Below are positions 1 through 12,659 of a stretch of 64,000 bases of DNA, piece after piece. Both the position numbers and the translations under genes were made by a program. How positions within the stretch are numbered: the stretch's first letter is position 1; the number at the start of each line of letters is the position of its first letter. The DNA is taken from NCBI RefSeq assembly GCF_032118995.1, contig NC_092656.1:21348965-21412964 (forward strand), written 5' to 3'. The notes under the pieces are model-generated. The model had not been told where the DNA came from and did no database searches. It saw only the letters and a list, made by a program, of their open reading frames with translations. The DNA comes from Asterias amurensis. Taxonomy: Eukaryota > Echinodermata > Asteroidea > Forcipulatida > Asteriidae.

Positions 1-798
1 CTCTAATGCATAACATGCAAAATCTTACTGGTTGAACTTATTTAGCTGAAGTATCTCCAGAATCCAGGCCAGGCCCCGGCCGTGCACGGCCTAATTTATC
101 AGGGGGTCATTTCCTCCGAGTGACTGAGGGGGGTGAATCGGAAAGGATGTGCAGGGGTAATCTTCGGTAGGGAGAGGGGCAGATGCATGCAATTTACTGA
201 TTGAGATATTAAGCACGGAGAAAAGAAGTTTGAAACATTAAGACGGAAATGGAGATGAATTAAGCCCTTAGGTTAAGACGAGGATTGAGGTTACGGGTTA
301 CTCGTATATGAAGATGGGACGTGACGTGGATTTCCTTCGTGGGTTGTAATGATGCAGAAGACGGGGAAGAAAATTAAGTCATGGGAGAAGAAAGTAGAGC
401 GACTTACAAGTGACAGAAAATCTGTCTTGGTCCAAATTAGTTACGTAGACCCTTTGGCTGAAACCGAATAGGGGATTAGTAGTAGTATAACTTTGCAGTT
501 TAGGGTAATAGATAATCACAGGGGGTGAGGATGTTAGTTAATTCAAATCCCTTTGCAAACTCACCACACAACCAACCTGTGGAACCTTGTGCACACAGTT
601 TTTTCCGAGAAAACATCAAATTAATAGTTTGCATTTTGTTGTGAGAAATTGTGTGCGTATTTCGTTGCAGCGATAGGATACAGTGTTTGGGAAACAAAGT
701 TAATTACCCTTACTTTGTTGCAGCATTTCAGAACGAAATAGTTATGCTTATCGAATTGGTCTCTATCTTTAGAACAAAAACATATCCTCGTGCACTTT
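1..798. other. No recognised gene
   Basis: Mostly unique-looking AT-rich sequence. The longer frames cross both strands without splice or codon signals. Nothing else recognised. Confidence 0.5.
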
Positions 799-1162
799 TT
801 AAGACACTTGACACTATTGGTAATTGTCAAAGAGCAGTCTTCACACAGTTGGTGTATCTCAACATATACACATAAAAAAACAACCTGTGAAAGTTTGAGC
901 TCGATTAGTCGTCGGAGTTGCAAAATAACTATGAAAGAAAAAAACACCCTTGCCACACGAACTTGTGTGTTTTCAGATGCTTGATTTCGAGACCTGAAAT
1001 TCTAAATCTGAGGTCTCGAACTCGAAAACTACGTCACTTCAGAGGGAGCCGTTTCTCACAATGTTTTATACTATGAACCTCTCCCCATTACTCGTTACCA
1101 AGTGAGGTTTTATGCTGAAATTTATTTTGAGTAATTACCAATATAGTGCCCACTGCCTTTAA
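799..1162 (+). mobile_element. Family A MITE, copy 1
   Basis: Starts TTAAGACACTTGACACTATT and ends GCCCACTGCCTTTAA. The inner palindrome TCGAGACCTGA..TGAGGTCTCGAA and the EGF-like-free AT-rich body define the family. Terminal inverted repeats of about 28 bp and TTAA at both ends. Confidence 0.82.
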
Positions 1163-1215
1163 TTACGATTATTAACTTTGTAATGATCAGTGATATTTTG
1201 GGGGTTATACTTCCT

Positions 1216-1364
1216 GGGGTCGATTTCACAAACAGTTAGGACCAGTCCTAACTTAGGACTAGTCCTAAGAGATATCAAAAACGTACACCTAGTCCTAAGT
1301 TAGGACTAGTAACTCGTCCTAACTCGAGATAAGACTAGTCCTAACTCTTTGTGAAATCCACCCC
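1216..1364. mobile_element. Palindromic MITE of TAGGACTAGTCCTA type, copy 1
   Basis: Bounded by GGGGTCGATTTCACAAA and TTTGTGAAATCCACCCC, with repeated TTAGGACTAGTCCTAA units inside. The ends and the units are self-complementary. Confidence 0.8.
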
Positions 1365-1845
1365 TGACACAGGAACACATTGCCTTCACGTCCCCTTTTC
1401 CTCTGTTGGTCCCAGTGGCAGCCATTTTTCAAAACACCCGCCAATTCTCATATATTTCAGGGAAATGTTTTATAATGGCAATTCTAAGCAGAACAAGATT
1501 TTCTTTAAGTCCTAGTCGAAGGGACTCCTACAAAAAAAAAATCCGGGACATTTTTGAGGATGCCAATTCTAAACAGCATCGCAAATAAAAAACCGCAGAG
1601 CAAAAAAAAAATCGTCCGGAAGCCCCCGGGATGCTCCGCGATGTTCCGTCTATCTAGACCGATGAGGAATGGATCAATGTTGGTGATCATTAGGTTTGCG
1701 TTAGATCATCTGTAAGGATGATTGAGATGATGTCTCAGGATTCGACTCGGGCAGCTGTTGCATATGTCAATTTATAGTGCTCATTTTCTCTACTACATTT
1801 TTTCATGTGTGAGGGGATGGGATGGGAGTTATGTATAATTGGTTT

Positions 1846-2260
1846 GTGGTAACACCACGAGTGTATCTACTTGCCATGAAAAAAAATTCTTTAAAGAACT
1901 GATTATTTCTTTGTTACAGTACACAAAATAATTCATCAAGAACAAAATTACATACCAAGAAAAAAAAACAGAGCGGGAAAAACAGAAAGTCCGGCATACT
2001 CGTGTCTCATAAAACTGTCTTGTCTTAATATTCTACTACCGCGGAGAAGACTTTCGGAATTCGGGAGACTTCTCAGTTCTAAAAAGAACAAAATTACATA
2101 CCAAGAAAAAAAACAGAGCGGGAAAAACAGAAAGTCCGGCATACTCGTGTCTCATAAAACTGTCTTGTCTTAATATTCTACTACCGCGGAGAAGACTTTC
2201 GGAATTCGGGAGACTTCTCAGTTCTAAAAAGAACTGTCCTGCTTTTTTAACTGCTACACT
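1846..2260. repeat. Dispersed repeat with a 146-bp tandem duplication
   Basis: The unit starting AAGAACAAAATTACATACCA at 1938 recurs at 2084 almost unchanged and ends near 2229. The surrounding repeat (TTTGTGGTAACACCA, TCTACTACCGCGGAG, AAAGAACTGTCCTGCTTT) also occurs at 54826-55060 without the duplication. Confidence 0.8.
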
Positions 2261-2359
2261 TTAGCTTCTATTAGTTGAACGTTATTAACTTCATTCAAAA
2301 CCGAAGGTGAATTCTTATTTGGTTTCAACGTTTCGACTAGCCTGCTCTCGTCATTATCA

Positions 2360-2670
2360 GGAGACTGGGTAAGAGTAAGGTGTCTAGACAGTTAAACAAA
2401 ACTCTGAACTCAAATGGAATACATACGTTTAGTAATCACTCTTAAATTGTATTAATTGTGGTTGCATACCATTACACCGATGTGCGTTAGCACTGTATAC
2501 TCAGTACTTTTCCGAGTCCCCGTGAAACAAATATCACAGGCATATTACTCGGGTGGGATTCGAACCCACAACCCTTGCCATTCTAGAACAGTGTCTTCCC
2601 ATCGGAGATTGCCCGGTGGCTAGAGCCAGTTCGAATCCTATGTTTTTTGGGTAGCGGGTACCGCAACGAT
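2360..2670 (-). mobile_element. tRNA-like repeat interrupted by a hairpin MITE
   Basis: A minus-strand TpsiC-arm-like GTGGGTTCGAATCCCACCC lies at 2551-2569. It is followed by a second GTTCGAATCC-like site near 2630 on the plus strand. The sequence stops exactly at the TTAA where the 2671-3060 element begins. Confidence 0.4.
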
Positions 2671-3060
2671 TTAAAGGAACACGTTGCCTTGGATCGGACG
2701 AGTTGGTCAAAACAAAAGCGTTTGTAACCGTTTTTTATAAAATGCATATGGTTGGAAAGATGTTTTAAAAGTAGAATACAATGATCCACACAAGTTTGCC
2801 TCGAAATTGCGTGGTTTTCCTTCTACTGTGCGAACTATCATGGTCGGCCATTTATGGGAGTCAAAATTTTGACCCCCATAAATGGCCGACGTGTTAGTTG
2901 ACGAGGTAAAAGGAAAACCACGCAATTTCGAGGCATGTTTGTGTGGATCATTGTATTCTACTTTTACAACATCTTTCTACCCATATGCATTTTATAAAAA
3001 ACTGTTACAAACGCTTTTCAAAGACCAACTCGACCGATCCAAGGCAACGTGTTCCTTTAA
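2671..3060. mobile_element. Family B hairpin MITE, copy 1
   Basis: A 390-bp near-perfect palindrome bounded by TTAA. Ends read TTAAAGGAACACGTTGCCTT and its complement; the centre is TGGGAGTCAAAATTTTGACC. The two arms of about 195 bp pair almost completely, so the DNA can fold back along its full length. Confidence 0.88.
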
Positions 3061-4279
3061 TAGATGTTATAACTCTTATATTGGCAATACAAAATGGCAA
3101 CACAACAGTTTGTTTAGAACCCTACATCAGCTTTTCGTTAGTATAATGCATGTTTAGAAAAAACATTCACTTCGAAGTAATGTGATCAAGTAAAAAAAAA
3201 AAACTGTTTCTAAGAAGCATCGCTGTCAGTTACGCTTCTCAGTGTGTTCCCTGTAGGGATTAGCCTTACTGTGCGGTCATAATAAACATATAAACATTAA
3301 TGGTGATAATATTCAAGAATTCGACCCACTCTTTGAAGCAATTCACAAATTGAACATAAATCCTGTCCGTGCGATATGGTCAAAGATTTAATTTCCGGTT
3401 TCCTTTTCTTTTTTCCCATGAATGAATCTAGATTGCATTCATGAATGTTATATGCTTTCTAAAAATAGTTATATGTACTCCGTGGCTGCTGCTGTGTCAA
3501 AATGGTATTGCTGAAAAATTTGAATAGTAACCGGCGTAGTCTTCTTGCGATTTATCCATCCATTTTACTTTCTACTCAGTCGATTACCGCACAATTATTT
3601 GTTTGTATGTTGTTTTTCTTTCTTGCTTATCTGGAAACAAATAACATGTTCTTTTATACTCTTTTTTTGAGTTTTCGAAAGCTGATTGGTTGACAAAAAA
3701 TTATTAGAATAATACATTTATTATTTATTAATCAATAAAAACGTTTTTTTTTTTTTTTTTCTTTTTTTTTTTTCGTTTTTTTTTTTTTTGGGGGGGGGCT
3801 TTTTCTCCCTTTTTTTAAAATACTTTTTTCTTTGCTTGAAGTATGCTTATCACTTTCTTTCGAGTTACCGGGGCAATTAATTCCTAAGATGTGTGCACTG
3901 ACTATGGCACCAGTACCCCCGTGGGACCACTGAAGACCTTCAAAATCGGTTCATCGAGCGACAAAATGTCGCCATTCCAAATGATTTTTAAAACTTTAAT
4001 TAGTAAAGCTTGTTTTGAACATCAATAATTCAGCCTTGATGTACCCTTCGACCGTGTCGGCAGACAGATCAGCAAAGGGAACAAAAAGGGAATGGGTTCA
4101 TTATCGGTTGATATTTGCAAATTATTTCATCATTAGCCTGTATTAATCCAATGGCTGGACGAACCCCTCCCCGCAATTATTTCAACACTGACATTAAGCA
4201 CAAATTAAACAAATAAATTCCCTAATTCTTGGAACGATGGAGCATACTTTTCCTCCCTCTACGGTCGCTCACAAGCCTC
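3061..4279. other. Gene-free stretch with a poly-T tract
   Basis: AT-rich, with a T-rich run of about 60 bp and a G run at 3745-3800. No coding, SINE or MITE signal recognised outside it. Confidence 0.5.
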
Positions 4280-4797
<518 letters not shown>

Positions 4798-5230
4798 GTT
4801 GTAGTTTTTTTGGGGGAGTGTACCTACCAATCTAATGGCCCAAGCTTTACGTCTGAACACCATAAAACACTTGCACCGATGGTGCCATAAATCGATGGCG
4901 AATGTTTTATTTTTTCTTACCGAAAAAAAACCCCCATTATTTTCTTCCCTCTCCAAAAACTTGAAGTTAACTCACACCGTGTGTACGTCTTGACATTTCC
5001 TTCCTAACTCTCGAACACGTTTAGCACCTTTAAATAGCCCCTATTCAGGAACCTATCTTTGAAAGTGTTTCCTTAAAACACAGTTTTTCTTTCTTGCGAA
5101 AGATCGTATTCTATAATTATCCACTGCTATCACCCACGCAATGTTTTCGTACCGCCTTCTGTGTCAGCTAATATATCAAGTAATCTAAATCGGATACTCG
5201 ACTGGTTCAATTGTCAGCATATTGATGTTT

Positions 5231-5619
5231 TTAAAGACACTGGACACTATTGGTAGTTGTCAAAGACCAGTCTTTTCACTTGGTGAATCTCAACATATGC
5301 ATAAAATAAAAAACCTGTAAAAATTTGAGCTCAATTGGACGTCGAAGTTGCGAGGAAATAATGACAGAAAAAAAACCTTGTTTCACGAAGTCATGTGCTT
5401 TCAGATGCTTGATTTCGAGACCTCAAGTTCTAAATCTGAGGTCTCGAAATCAAATTCGTGGAAAATTTGTACTTTCTAAAAAAACTCTTTTACTTCAGAG
5501 GGAGCTGTTTCTCACAATGTTTTATACTATCAACAGCTCATATCCATTGCTCGTTATCGAGAAAGTTAATACGCTACAAATTATTTTGAGTAATTACTAT
5601 TAGTTTCCGGCGCCTTTAA
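5231..5619 (+). mobile_element. Family A MITE, copy 3
   Basis: TTAA at both ends, begins TTAAAGACACTGGACACTAT, ends CGGCGCCTTTAA, with the inner ACCTCAAG..TGAGGTCTCG palindrome intact. Confidence 0.85.
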
Positions 5620-5958
5620 AGCTATTTTGAGAAAGGGCTTTCTTCGAAGTAATAATTACGCTCTGGATAAACTTTCATCCAAAACAAACTGAGACTCTAA
5701 GAATCGGTGTCCGTTCATAAGTGCTGCGTCCAGAGGTCGGGTACCCGAACTCGCCAAGCATGAATATTAACGTTCTGTATGAAGATACCGTATAAGTTAC
5801 AAATTCTTGCTTTTTTTCTCAGCAGGTACACATTCTATTCACAGCTAAAACTTTCAGAAGTTACTTTTGTATTTTTGTTTTGTTTTATAGTTGTGCCTAT
5901 AAATCAGCCTTTCACAAAAGACAATTTCGTCAACCCTGTACCTTTTAAGATACCATCA

Positions 5959-6154
5959 GGGCGCAATTTCATAAAGCTGCTTATGGATGCAAATTTAACA
6001 TCTATTAAAACAAAAAGTAGCTTAGCGTATATAACAAAATGTTGCATACCAACATGTCACGTGTACTACTAGTGACTAAAATCCTGCCCAGTTTTGCTTA
6101 GCAGAAATTGTTTCAGCAATTGTTTCTGCTGGAGCAGCTTAATGAAATTGGGCC
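5959..6154. mobile_element. GGGCCCAATTTCAT-type inverted-repeat element
   Basis: Ends GGGCGCAATTTCATAAAGCTGC and its partner GCAGCTTAATGAAATTGGGCC pair in inverted orientation; the body contains AGCAGAAATTGTTTC motifs. Confidence 0.65.
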
Positions 6155-6239
6155 AAGTATATGTAATGTAGCTTCACGGTGGTCAGATGTTAAATATTGC
6201 ACGGAATTTAAATCCTCAAGATAAGGTTTGCGACAGAAT

Positions 6240-6910
6240 GATCATTCTTATAAATCTGTTTTGACGTCACGGTGACGTCAGTTCATTGCGAGTTTCAATT
6301 GACTCTATAGACAATTAAGCGTTCGGCATTATGGCATTTTGTTTGATCTCGTTCGTAATGGGGCAGATTATTACCAAAGCAAAAATTACATAATGCATTT
6401 AGACATTGTGACGTCACCACGTCATGCCCTACATACCTCGTCAGAATTGACTATACATTAGTGTTCTTTGTAAGTCAGCTCGTGGTTTTGGGAACCGTCC
6501 CCTTTTTTGTTTTTTCCCCGAATATTTTAATCAGAAGTGAGAGATTCCCGAGAGAGAAATGTGGCGCGACTTTGCAAAATAACACCTCGCATATTTATCG
6601 GGTATTGTGTCATTCATAAAATATTAAAAGGGAATTCCTGTTTTAACTGTTAGCGAGTTTGGTCCCCGTTGGCGCAAACTGAGAACTGCGTGTGAGTAAA
6701 CCCCGCAAGTGAATTCACGTTCGCGATACAGGAAGTAGGTTCAGATTGTACATCGATACTGCTAACACTGAAACTACTGCACGGAATCCCATGAGCGCGC
6801 TTTTGACGCATCTATAATGTAATCATTCTCTAAACACGAGATTTATCATTGCGCAACCTTTTCCATTCAGACCGTGCGCATTGTCGTCATCGGCCGCCAT
6901 ATTGGATGTA
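6240..6910. promoter_or_regulatory. CRE-rich block with a YY1-like site
   Basis: Two TGACGTCA sites lie three bases apart near 6264-6282, with a further TGACGTCA near 6409. At 6890-6906 is GGCCGCCATATTGG, resembling a YY1/initiator element. The block is richer in CpG than its flanks. No gene was found next to it, so it may be an orphan promoter or part of a repeat. Confidence 0.25.
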
Positions 6911-7040
6911 AACCGATGATGAAGCAATAACGACATAACCTGTTAAAAATGTCAACTTCTCCCGTCATTCATTCCAATGCATCATGGGACAGCCGACCGG
7001 AACTACTTTCGTTTGAAAATTGTAGTAGATATAATGAACA

Positions 7041-7219
7041 AGGTCCAATTTCACTCATTATAGCTGGTAAGCAGAAAATACTGCCTGACAATTCCTTTGC
7101 TAAGCAGTCACAACCATGTAAACCTAGTGTAATTTTGGCTGGTAACCTGTCTCTGTTAAGCTGTACCTTTCTGTGCTTCAACAAGTTTTGTGCTTACAGG
7201 CTTTATGCAATTGGGCCCA
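7041..7219. mobile_element. GGGCCCAATTTCAT-type element, diverged
   Basis: AGGTCCAATTTCACTCATTA at left and GCTTTATGCAATTGGGCCCA at right, with TGGCTGGTAACCTGT inside as in the copies at 30264 and 58580. Confidence 0.55.
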
Positions 7220-7663
7220 TGTCGTAAACTATTTATAACGCTGCAACGTACAGTTATTTAACAAGCTCAAGTAACACAATAGAGGGCCTACATATCTACG
7301 GATGCTTTAAAAATTAAGAATAAGAATAAGAGTTGGTGTCAATTAATTTCCTGAAAGTATCGTGTAAAACGAGGACTACGCCCCCATGGATGCCATTGGG
7401 GACTTAGTCACCAATAATTAGGAAAGTTGATGGTTGGCATAACAAAAACACCGCACTCGCAGTTTCACTTTTTCGTTTGAAATATTTTCATAAAGGTGTC
7501 AAACTTTTATCGCCAGATTTAAAGCAAAAACAAAAATATATAAAACTTAATCTGCCAATCCATTATCATCACCTCGTAGTTTTTTTCCCTCCTTTCGCGA
7601 GAGGCAATGATGAGCCACCCGAGCCGAATTGAAAGATTTCACGCTTTCTGTGCTTCATTATAC

Positions 7664-8718
7664 GATGCCCCATTGACGACACAGTGAGTGTTATGTCAGT
7701 TGTGCTCGAGTTAACAGCGACAAAACCCCGGTGTCACGCCAGAAACCACACTCAGAAACATTGAAGTAGCTTCCCGAAGAGCTTTTTGGAAGAGCGATTT
7801 AATGTCCCATCTTATAGTTTTCAAATAATTCATCTCTCACAAGCTGCGTCTCTTTGGAACTCCTTGACTGGTTGTATGTTTCCCTCAATCCCACAGTCTA
7901 GACAGTTTTAAGAGGATTTTATTTTCCTACTTTCAGCTCCCTTGAGTTATTATCATCTTTAATTCCTTTCTCCTTGTAGTAGCCCCTTACCAAGAATGGC
8001 TTTTAGCCTTGATAGGAGCGAACTTGCATTTATGTATCTATACGTGTATTTAATTCTTGCAGCAAACCTATGGAAACACTTGCTCGATACGGGGTCCATG
8101 CCCCCCCCCCCCCCACCCCCCCCCCCCCCACCACCGCTTTCCTAAGTTGAATCGAAGTCTTATATAGCGCACGTATCTACCAAACAGTGTACTCAAGGCG
8201 CTGACAAACTTTCAGAAAGATAGGTTATTGCAGTGATGAATTCTGAGACCCAATTATTTAGCACCTTATAAGGGTTTACAAGGTGCTACGGCGCATACAG
8301 TAGCCACAGCCAGGAACACCGGGGCGAACCGCTTCTCTTTTCGATAAGTGCACTGCGTTCTTTTACATGCGTTACACAACACATGGGACCAACGGCTTTA
8401 CGTCCCATCCGAAAGGACGAAAACAAGGCAATGTCATCTTCACTGAAAATAGGGCAATGAACACCAATTCACGGGGAATTAATGCAGATTTCATATTGCA
8501 AGCAACAGCTGCAATTGAAATATGCTAGGGTGATTTGTAGATTATCTCAATGATATTCCAGCTGGACTCTCATAACTCTTAGGATGGACAATTCTGTTCT
8601 CTGATGATTGGGTACCGGTTTAAGCTTTGTAACTTTATACATTAAGTGACACTAGGTTATATCACCGTTAACTCAGGCACAACTGACATAACACTCACTC
8701 TGTCGTCAATGGGACATC
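7664..8718. mobile_element. About 1-kb region between 55-bp inverted repeats
   Basis: CCATTGACGACACAGTGAGT with the following TTATGTCAGTTGTGC near 7670-7705 is matched in reverse at 8671-8713 (GCACAACTGACATAAC, then ACTCACTCTGTCGTCAATGG). Pairing covers about 55 bp with a few mismatches. A headless SINE lies inside. No coding frame. Confidence 0.6.
8148..8440 (-). mobile_element. Headless copy of the same SINE
   Basis: Shares the body of the 45156-45565 SINE (GGTGCTACGGCGCATACAG, AGCCACAGCCAGGAACAC, TTACACAACACATGGGACCA) and the tail TATATAGCGC. The tRNA-like head is missing; similarity fades after about 8440. Confidence 0.7.
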
Positions 8719-8865
8719 ATGTTCTTACATGAGCGTCAATTAAATTTCAATCATACGGAATTACTATGCTTAAAGCTACAATTTGATTACGAATATGTCC
8801 GATTATTAGTTTTTTTGTTTTTTTTTCTGTCTATACTAGTGCATGTTGATTTTGTTTTATGGACT

Positions 8866-9226
8866 TTAAAGGCATCGGATACAGTTGTCAAAGACCAGTA
8901 CTCTCACTTGGTGAATCACAACAAACGCATACAATAATAATAAATCTGTAAAAATTTGGGCTCAACTTGGGCATCGAATTTGCAAACAAAAATGAAAGAA
9001 AAACACCATTGTTCAGTACCTTGTGTGCTATCAGATGCATCATATCAAAAGGCTTCATATTATTTGAGTGAGAAACGTACTTCTTTCTCAAATTCTACGT
9101 TACTTCAGAGGGAGCCGTTTCTCACAATGTTGTGTCACAATGTTGTGTTTTCCATTGCTTGGTACCAAGTAAGCTTTAATGCTAACACATGTTTTGAGTA
9201 ATTACCAATAGTGTCCAGTGCCTTTA
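8866..9226 (+). mobile_element. Family A MITE, copy 4
   Basis: Begins TTAAAGGCATCGGATACAG, ends GTGTCCAGTGCCTTTA. The inner palindrome is degraded and the left terminus has a short deletion, so this is an older copy. Confidence 0.78.
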
Positions 9227-10301
9227 CAGATGTTTTGGATTTTTGTTTAGTAAACTTGTTGTAGTGGGTTTTTTGTTTTTTTTTGGGGGGGGGGGGGGGG
9301 AGGTTCAGAAGGAGGGGGTTAATGGGGTCCAGATACGTACACACCTTTTCTAACAGTATTTCCTTTACAAGCCATGTGTACGATAGAAAATTATAATTTC
9401 AATTTTAAATGTATGTAAAATTGTTGTAATTCAGCCTTTGTGCTGCGAGAACAGTTTTTTTAATAAACCATTTTATCTTGCGAGAACAGTTTTTTTAATA
9501 AACCATTTTATGTATCTATCTATATCTATCTATAACTATCATTCTTTTCCCATTTTTGCATTTTTTCTATAATTGGGAGGCTTCAATGAAATTTATGACA
9601 TCCTGTCTTTATGAAAACTATGAAAATAACAAAAGAAAATGTGCCAGTAGCGTACCTCACTGCTGATGGAGATCACACACGTCGTTGACAAGCTCACTTA
9701 ACAACTTCAAGGTCCAAGTAGCGACCGTTGCGGGCTATTTTTATACTGTTCGATAACAATGTCCATCAACTGCTTTCCGCTCCAATCTCGACTGTGAAAT
9801 TGTTTTAGCCCCCCCATGGATATTATTTATTATGCTCTTAACACATTCTTACAAACGGGTAAGGAATTCCTTTTTACACATTATAGCGTTCATTAAAAAC
9901 CGTCAAAAACATCTGCTCTGAACGCGAAAGACACCCGCTCAAAAAAGGAAAGAAACAACTTTGATGTGAAAATAGCATTCTCGCATTCGCAGTGCCGCGG
10001 GTAAGTCGGGTAGATCCGGCGAACAAATTTAATCGAGAAAGCCTGTGAGTTAAAAAAGCACTGGAAACTAATAGTAACTACACTCAAAAGAAATGTTAGC
10101 ATAAAACTAACTTAACGTTCAATGGAGAGCCATTAGAGCATCGAGCACAAGTTCCGGTGGTTGAGTGGTCGGAGTGTGTGTTCGAATTCCGCTCATGACA
10201 CTTGTGTCATCGAACAAGTTACTTTACCACAACGGCTTCTCTTCACAAGGTTAGAGGCTGGTATTGTGTATGATTAAGCCCTTGGAGCGCCGCGGCAGCT
10301 C
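9227..10301. other. Gene-free stretch
   Basis: Holds a G run at 9284-9301, a 33-bp direct repeat (TTGCGAGAACAGTTTTTTTA region, 9447-9505) and a partial tRNA-like head near 10150-10200 (GGTGGTTGAGTGGTCGGAG). No gene seen. Confidence 0.5.
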
Positions 10302-10550
10302 GGGGCACAAATTCATAGAGCTGCTAAGCTAAACAATTTGCTTAGCATGAATTTTCTTCATTTATTAAAACACAGGATTATCGACCAAATTTTCACGTGA
10401 TTTTCAGGATAAGCAAACAACAGCTGAAAACCAGTAACAAGCAATATGCAACAAAATGGAAATTTGTTTGGTAGCCCTGTTTTTATCAAGAAGGAAGAAA
10501 TGTCATGCTTAGAAAATGTGTGTGCTTAGCAGCTCTTTGAAATTGGGCCC
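10302..10550. mobile_element. GGGCCCAATTTCAT-type element, 249 bp
   Basis: GGGGCACAAATTCATAGAGC with GCTAAGC at left pairs with GCTTAGCAGCTCTTTGAAAT and TGGGCCC at right. Confidence 0.7.
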
Positions 10551-12054
10551 TGGACTGTAAACTCCCCATAGGGAGCTGAGAAAGAGTACGGGAAAGTTAT
10601 GCAAGGCACGTGTATTGTTGAAACAGTGTTATTCGTCATTATGCGGCCCCGAGGAATCTGTGCAAAAGTTTACCTCAAAAAGAGTATAAAACATCGAATT
10701 TAAAACATCATGCGACGATTCCAAGAATTGGGTCACAAAGGCTTTAATCTAATCACACATAAAATATCACTTGATTGGTGATATTTATTGCCTCAGTGTA
10801 TTGGGTCATTTAATGTTATCTAATTAAAACCACACTTTGCAAAAACACTGTCAGTTAACCCATTGGGAGACATGTTATGGAAATTGCCGCATCTCTCTAG
10901 GCTATAGCTCTCCCTGTAAATTGATAATTAAATTGCACTAATACAAAGTAATTAAGAAATGCTTGGATGAATCAGGTCCCCATCGAATCCACCCACGCCG
11001 GAAAGCACCTGGTCGCGGACACGTCGTAAAGTGGTGTTTTAGGGGTATGTTAGTAGTTTTAAACTACTAACAAAATACTTAATTGCATGAAGTTTCCACC
11101 CTATAAGGTCTTTTTCGAAGGCTGAGATGACAGGCAACAAACAAGACAAGGTATCTTAAGTGTAACATAAGCAGTAATGGTGGAAATACATGAATAGACA
11201 GGGAGGAAGAGAGGGGGGTCAGAAAGCACACACAAAAAGCAAGGGGTAAACAGTGAATATGGAGACAAAATGGGGTGACCACAAGAAGGTGGAAACAGGA
11301 CAATATCAAAGGTGGGAAGAGAGAAAAAAGGTAATTAAATAGTGAGTGTATGGGGCAGGCTGAAAAGGGGGATCTGTTGGGTAAAGAAGAAGGCAAAGAC
11401 AAAGGGTTATTAGTCATTTCCTTATTGGATGCTCATCTTGGATATTTCTCAATAAAGAAACCTGTGAGAAACACACAGCTTGTCAGACAGTTGAAGGGAG
11501 CAAACCCAGAATGTTTAAACAAGAAACAGCGACAACGGGAACAAACACTGTCAATAAGATGAAATGTTCCGTTCCACTTACAAAAATTGCGCTTTCAAAG
11601 GTAAACAATTATTCTGAAAATGCCAGCTCACTTGTTCAATATTTGAATTGCATGGCAGTAATTCAATCAAGCGCTATGGTACATCGACAAAGGACTAAAC
11701 ATTAAATCCCATTGAAACTGTGATTTTGCCCGCCATTTCAAAGTAGAATTAGAGGGCACGTATTATATTGTTTGGTTCATTGTTCATTGTGTTTTCTAAA
11801 GGTAGGGAAACATTAATTTACTTTAACATTCAGAAACCTATTGTGTATGTTGGAATTTCTTTTATCAAAGGTTTGACGTTGTTATGACAAGTTAACGTGA
11901 CTGGAAAATACATAATAACCAGGCTTTCTTTGACTAAGGCCATCCTCTACGTTTTTAATGTCTTTCTTTTGATTGCCCATTTTATTGAATGTTTTATTGC
12001 CACCTTGGGCAGACAAGGGTGAATCTGAACGTCATTGCCTCCAAAGATTACACA
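10551..12054. other. Gene-free stretch
   Basis: No repeat family or coding exon recognised. Minus frame 11079-11417 is rich in low-complexity Leu/Pro/Ser residues and lacks any known motif. Confidence 0.5.
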
Positions 12055-12205
12055 TGGATTAGATCATTTCTCACCCAAAGAGCTCAACAAGTCATTTCTA
12101 GATGCTCGAAGGAACATCTTCATATCCAATACATGTAACATCCGGTGTTCCACAATGCACAATACTTGGCCCTTTACTCTTTTTGCTGCATATTAATGAC
12201 ATTGG
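12055..12205 (+). mobile_element. LINE reverse-transcriptase relic
   Basis: Two nearby frames match RT domains of CR1/L2/Jockey-type LINEs: WIRSFLTQRAQQVIS, then TSGVPQCTILGPLLFLLHIND, which corresponds to the usual SGVPQGSVLGPLLFLLYIND block. A frame change separates them, so it is a dead fragment. No ends are visible. Confidence 0.75.
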
Positions 12206-12659
12206 TGTGTGGATATTGTGCAGTTAACGTCACCAGAACCAAAACCTGAAGCAAACTGTATCATTACGAGTCATCATTGATTCATAATGGGGATTCTATG
12301 CATGTTTTTGGCCCATCATTAATCACATACATTTATCAACGGATAAACCATTCGAATCTTCAATTATTCAAATTATGTGAAATTAGGTCGTTAGTCTTTT
12401 TCTGTCCACAGTTGGGGCAACACAAAGGCTTGGGACCCGACGAGCGAGCCAAACGGTATTCAAAAATTAATAAGTGATTTGGTTTTATGCATCACTGATG
12501 TTAGAAAACCAATGAGGAAATAAATCTAGTGCACATGCATAATACAATTATAAAAACATGAAAATAAAGGAACCTAATTACTGCAACTGTCGAATACCCT
12601 CACATCATTTTCAAAACTCTCAACGGTATTTATGAATGTTGAATGAATAAGAAGAATGG

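Noticed and set aside
2882-3157. 91-codon frame starting MADVLVDEVKGKPRN, also near 50067
   Set aside because: Lies within the family B hairpin; reading frame is a by-product of the repeat.
9284-9301. G runs here and at 25711, 35034, 58010, 58516 and 58897 as regulatory G-quadruplexes
   Set aside because: They look like simple homopolymer tracts without the spacing of four separate G blocks; no link to a promoter.
11079-11417. 112-codon minus frame rich in Leu, Ser and Pro
   Set aside because: Pyrimidine-rich DNA gives such composition; no motif, signal context or splice partners.
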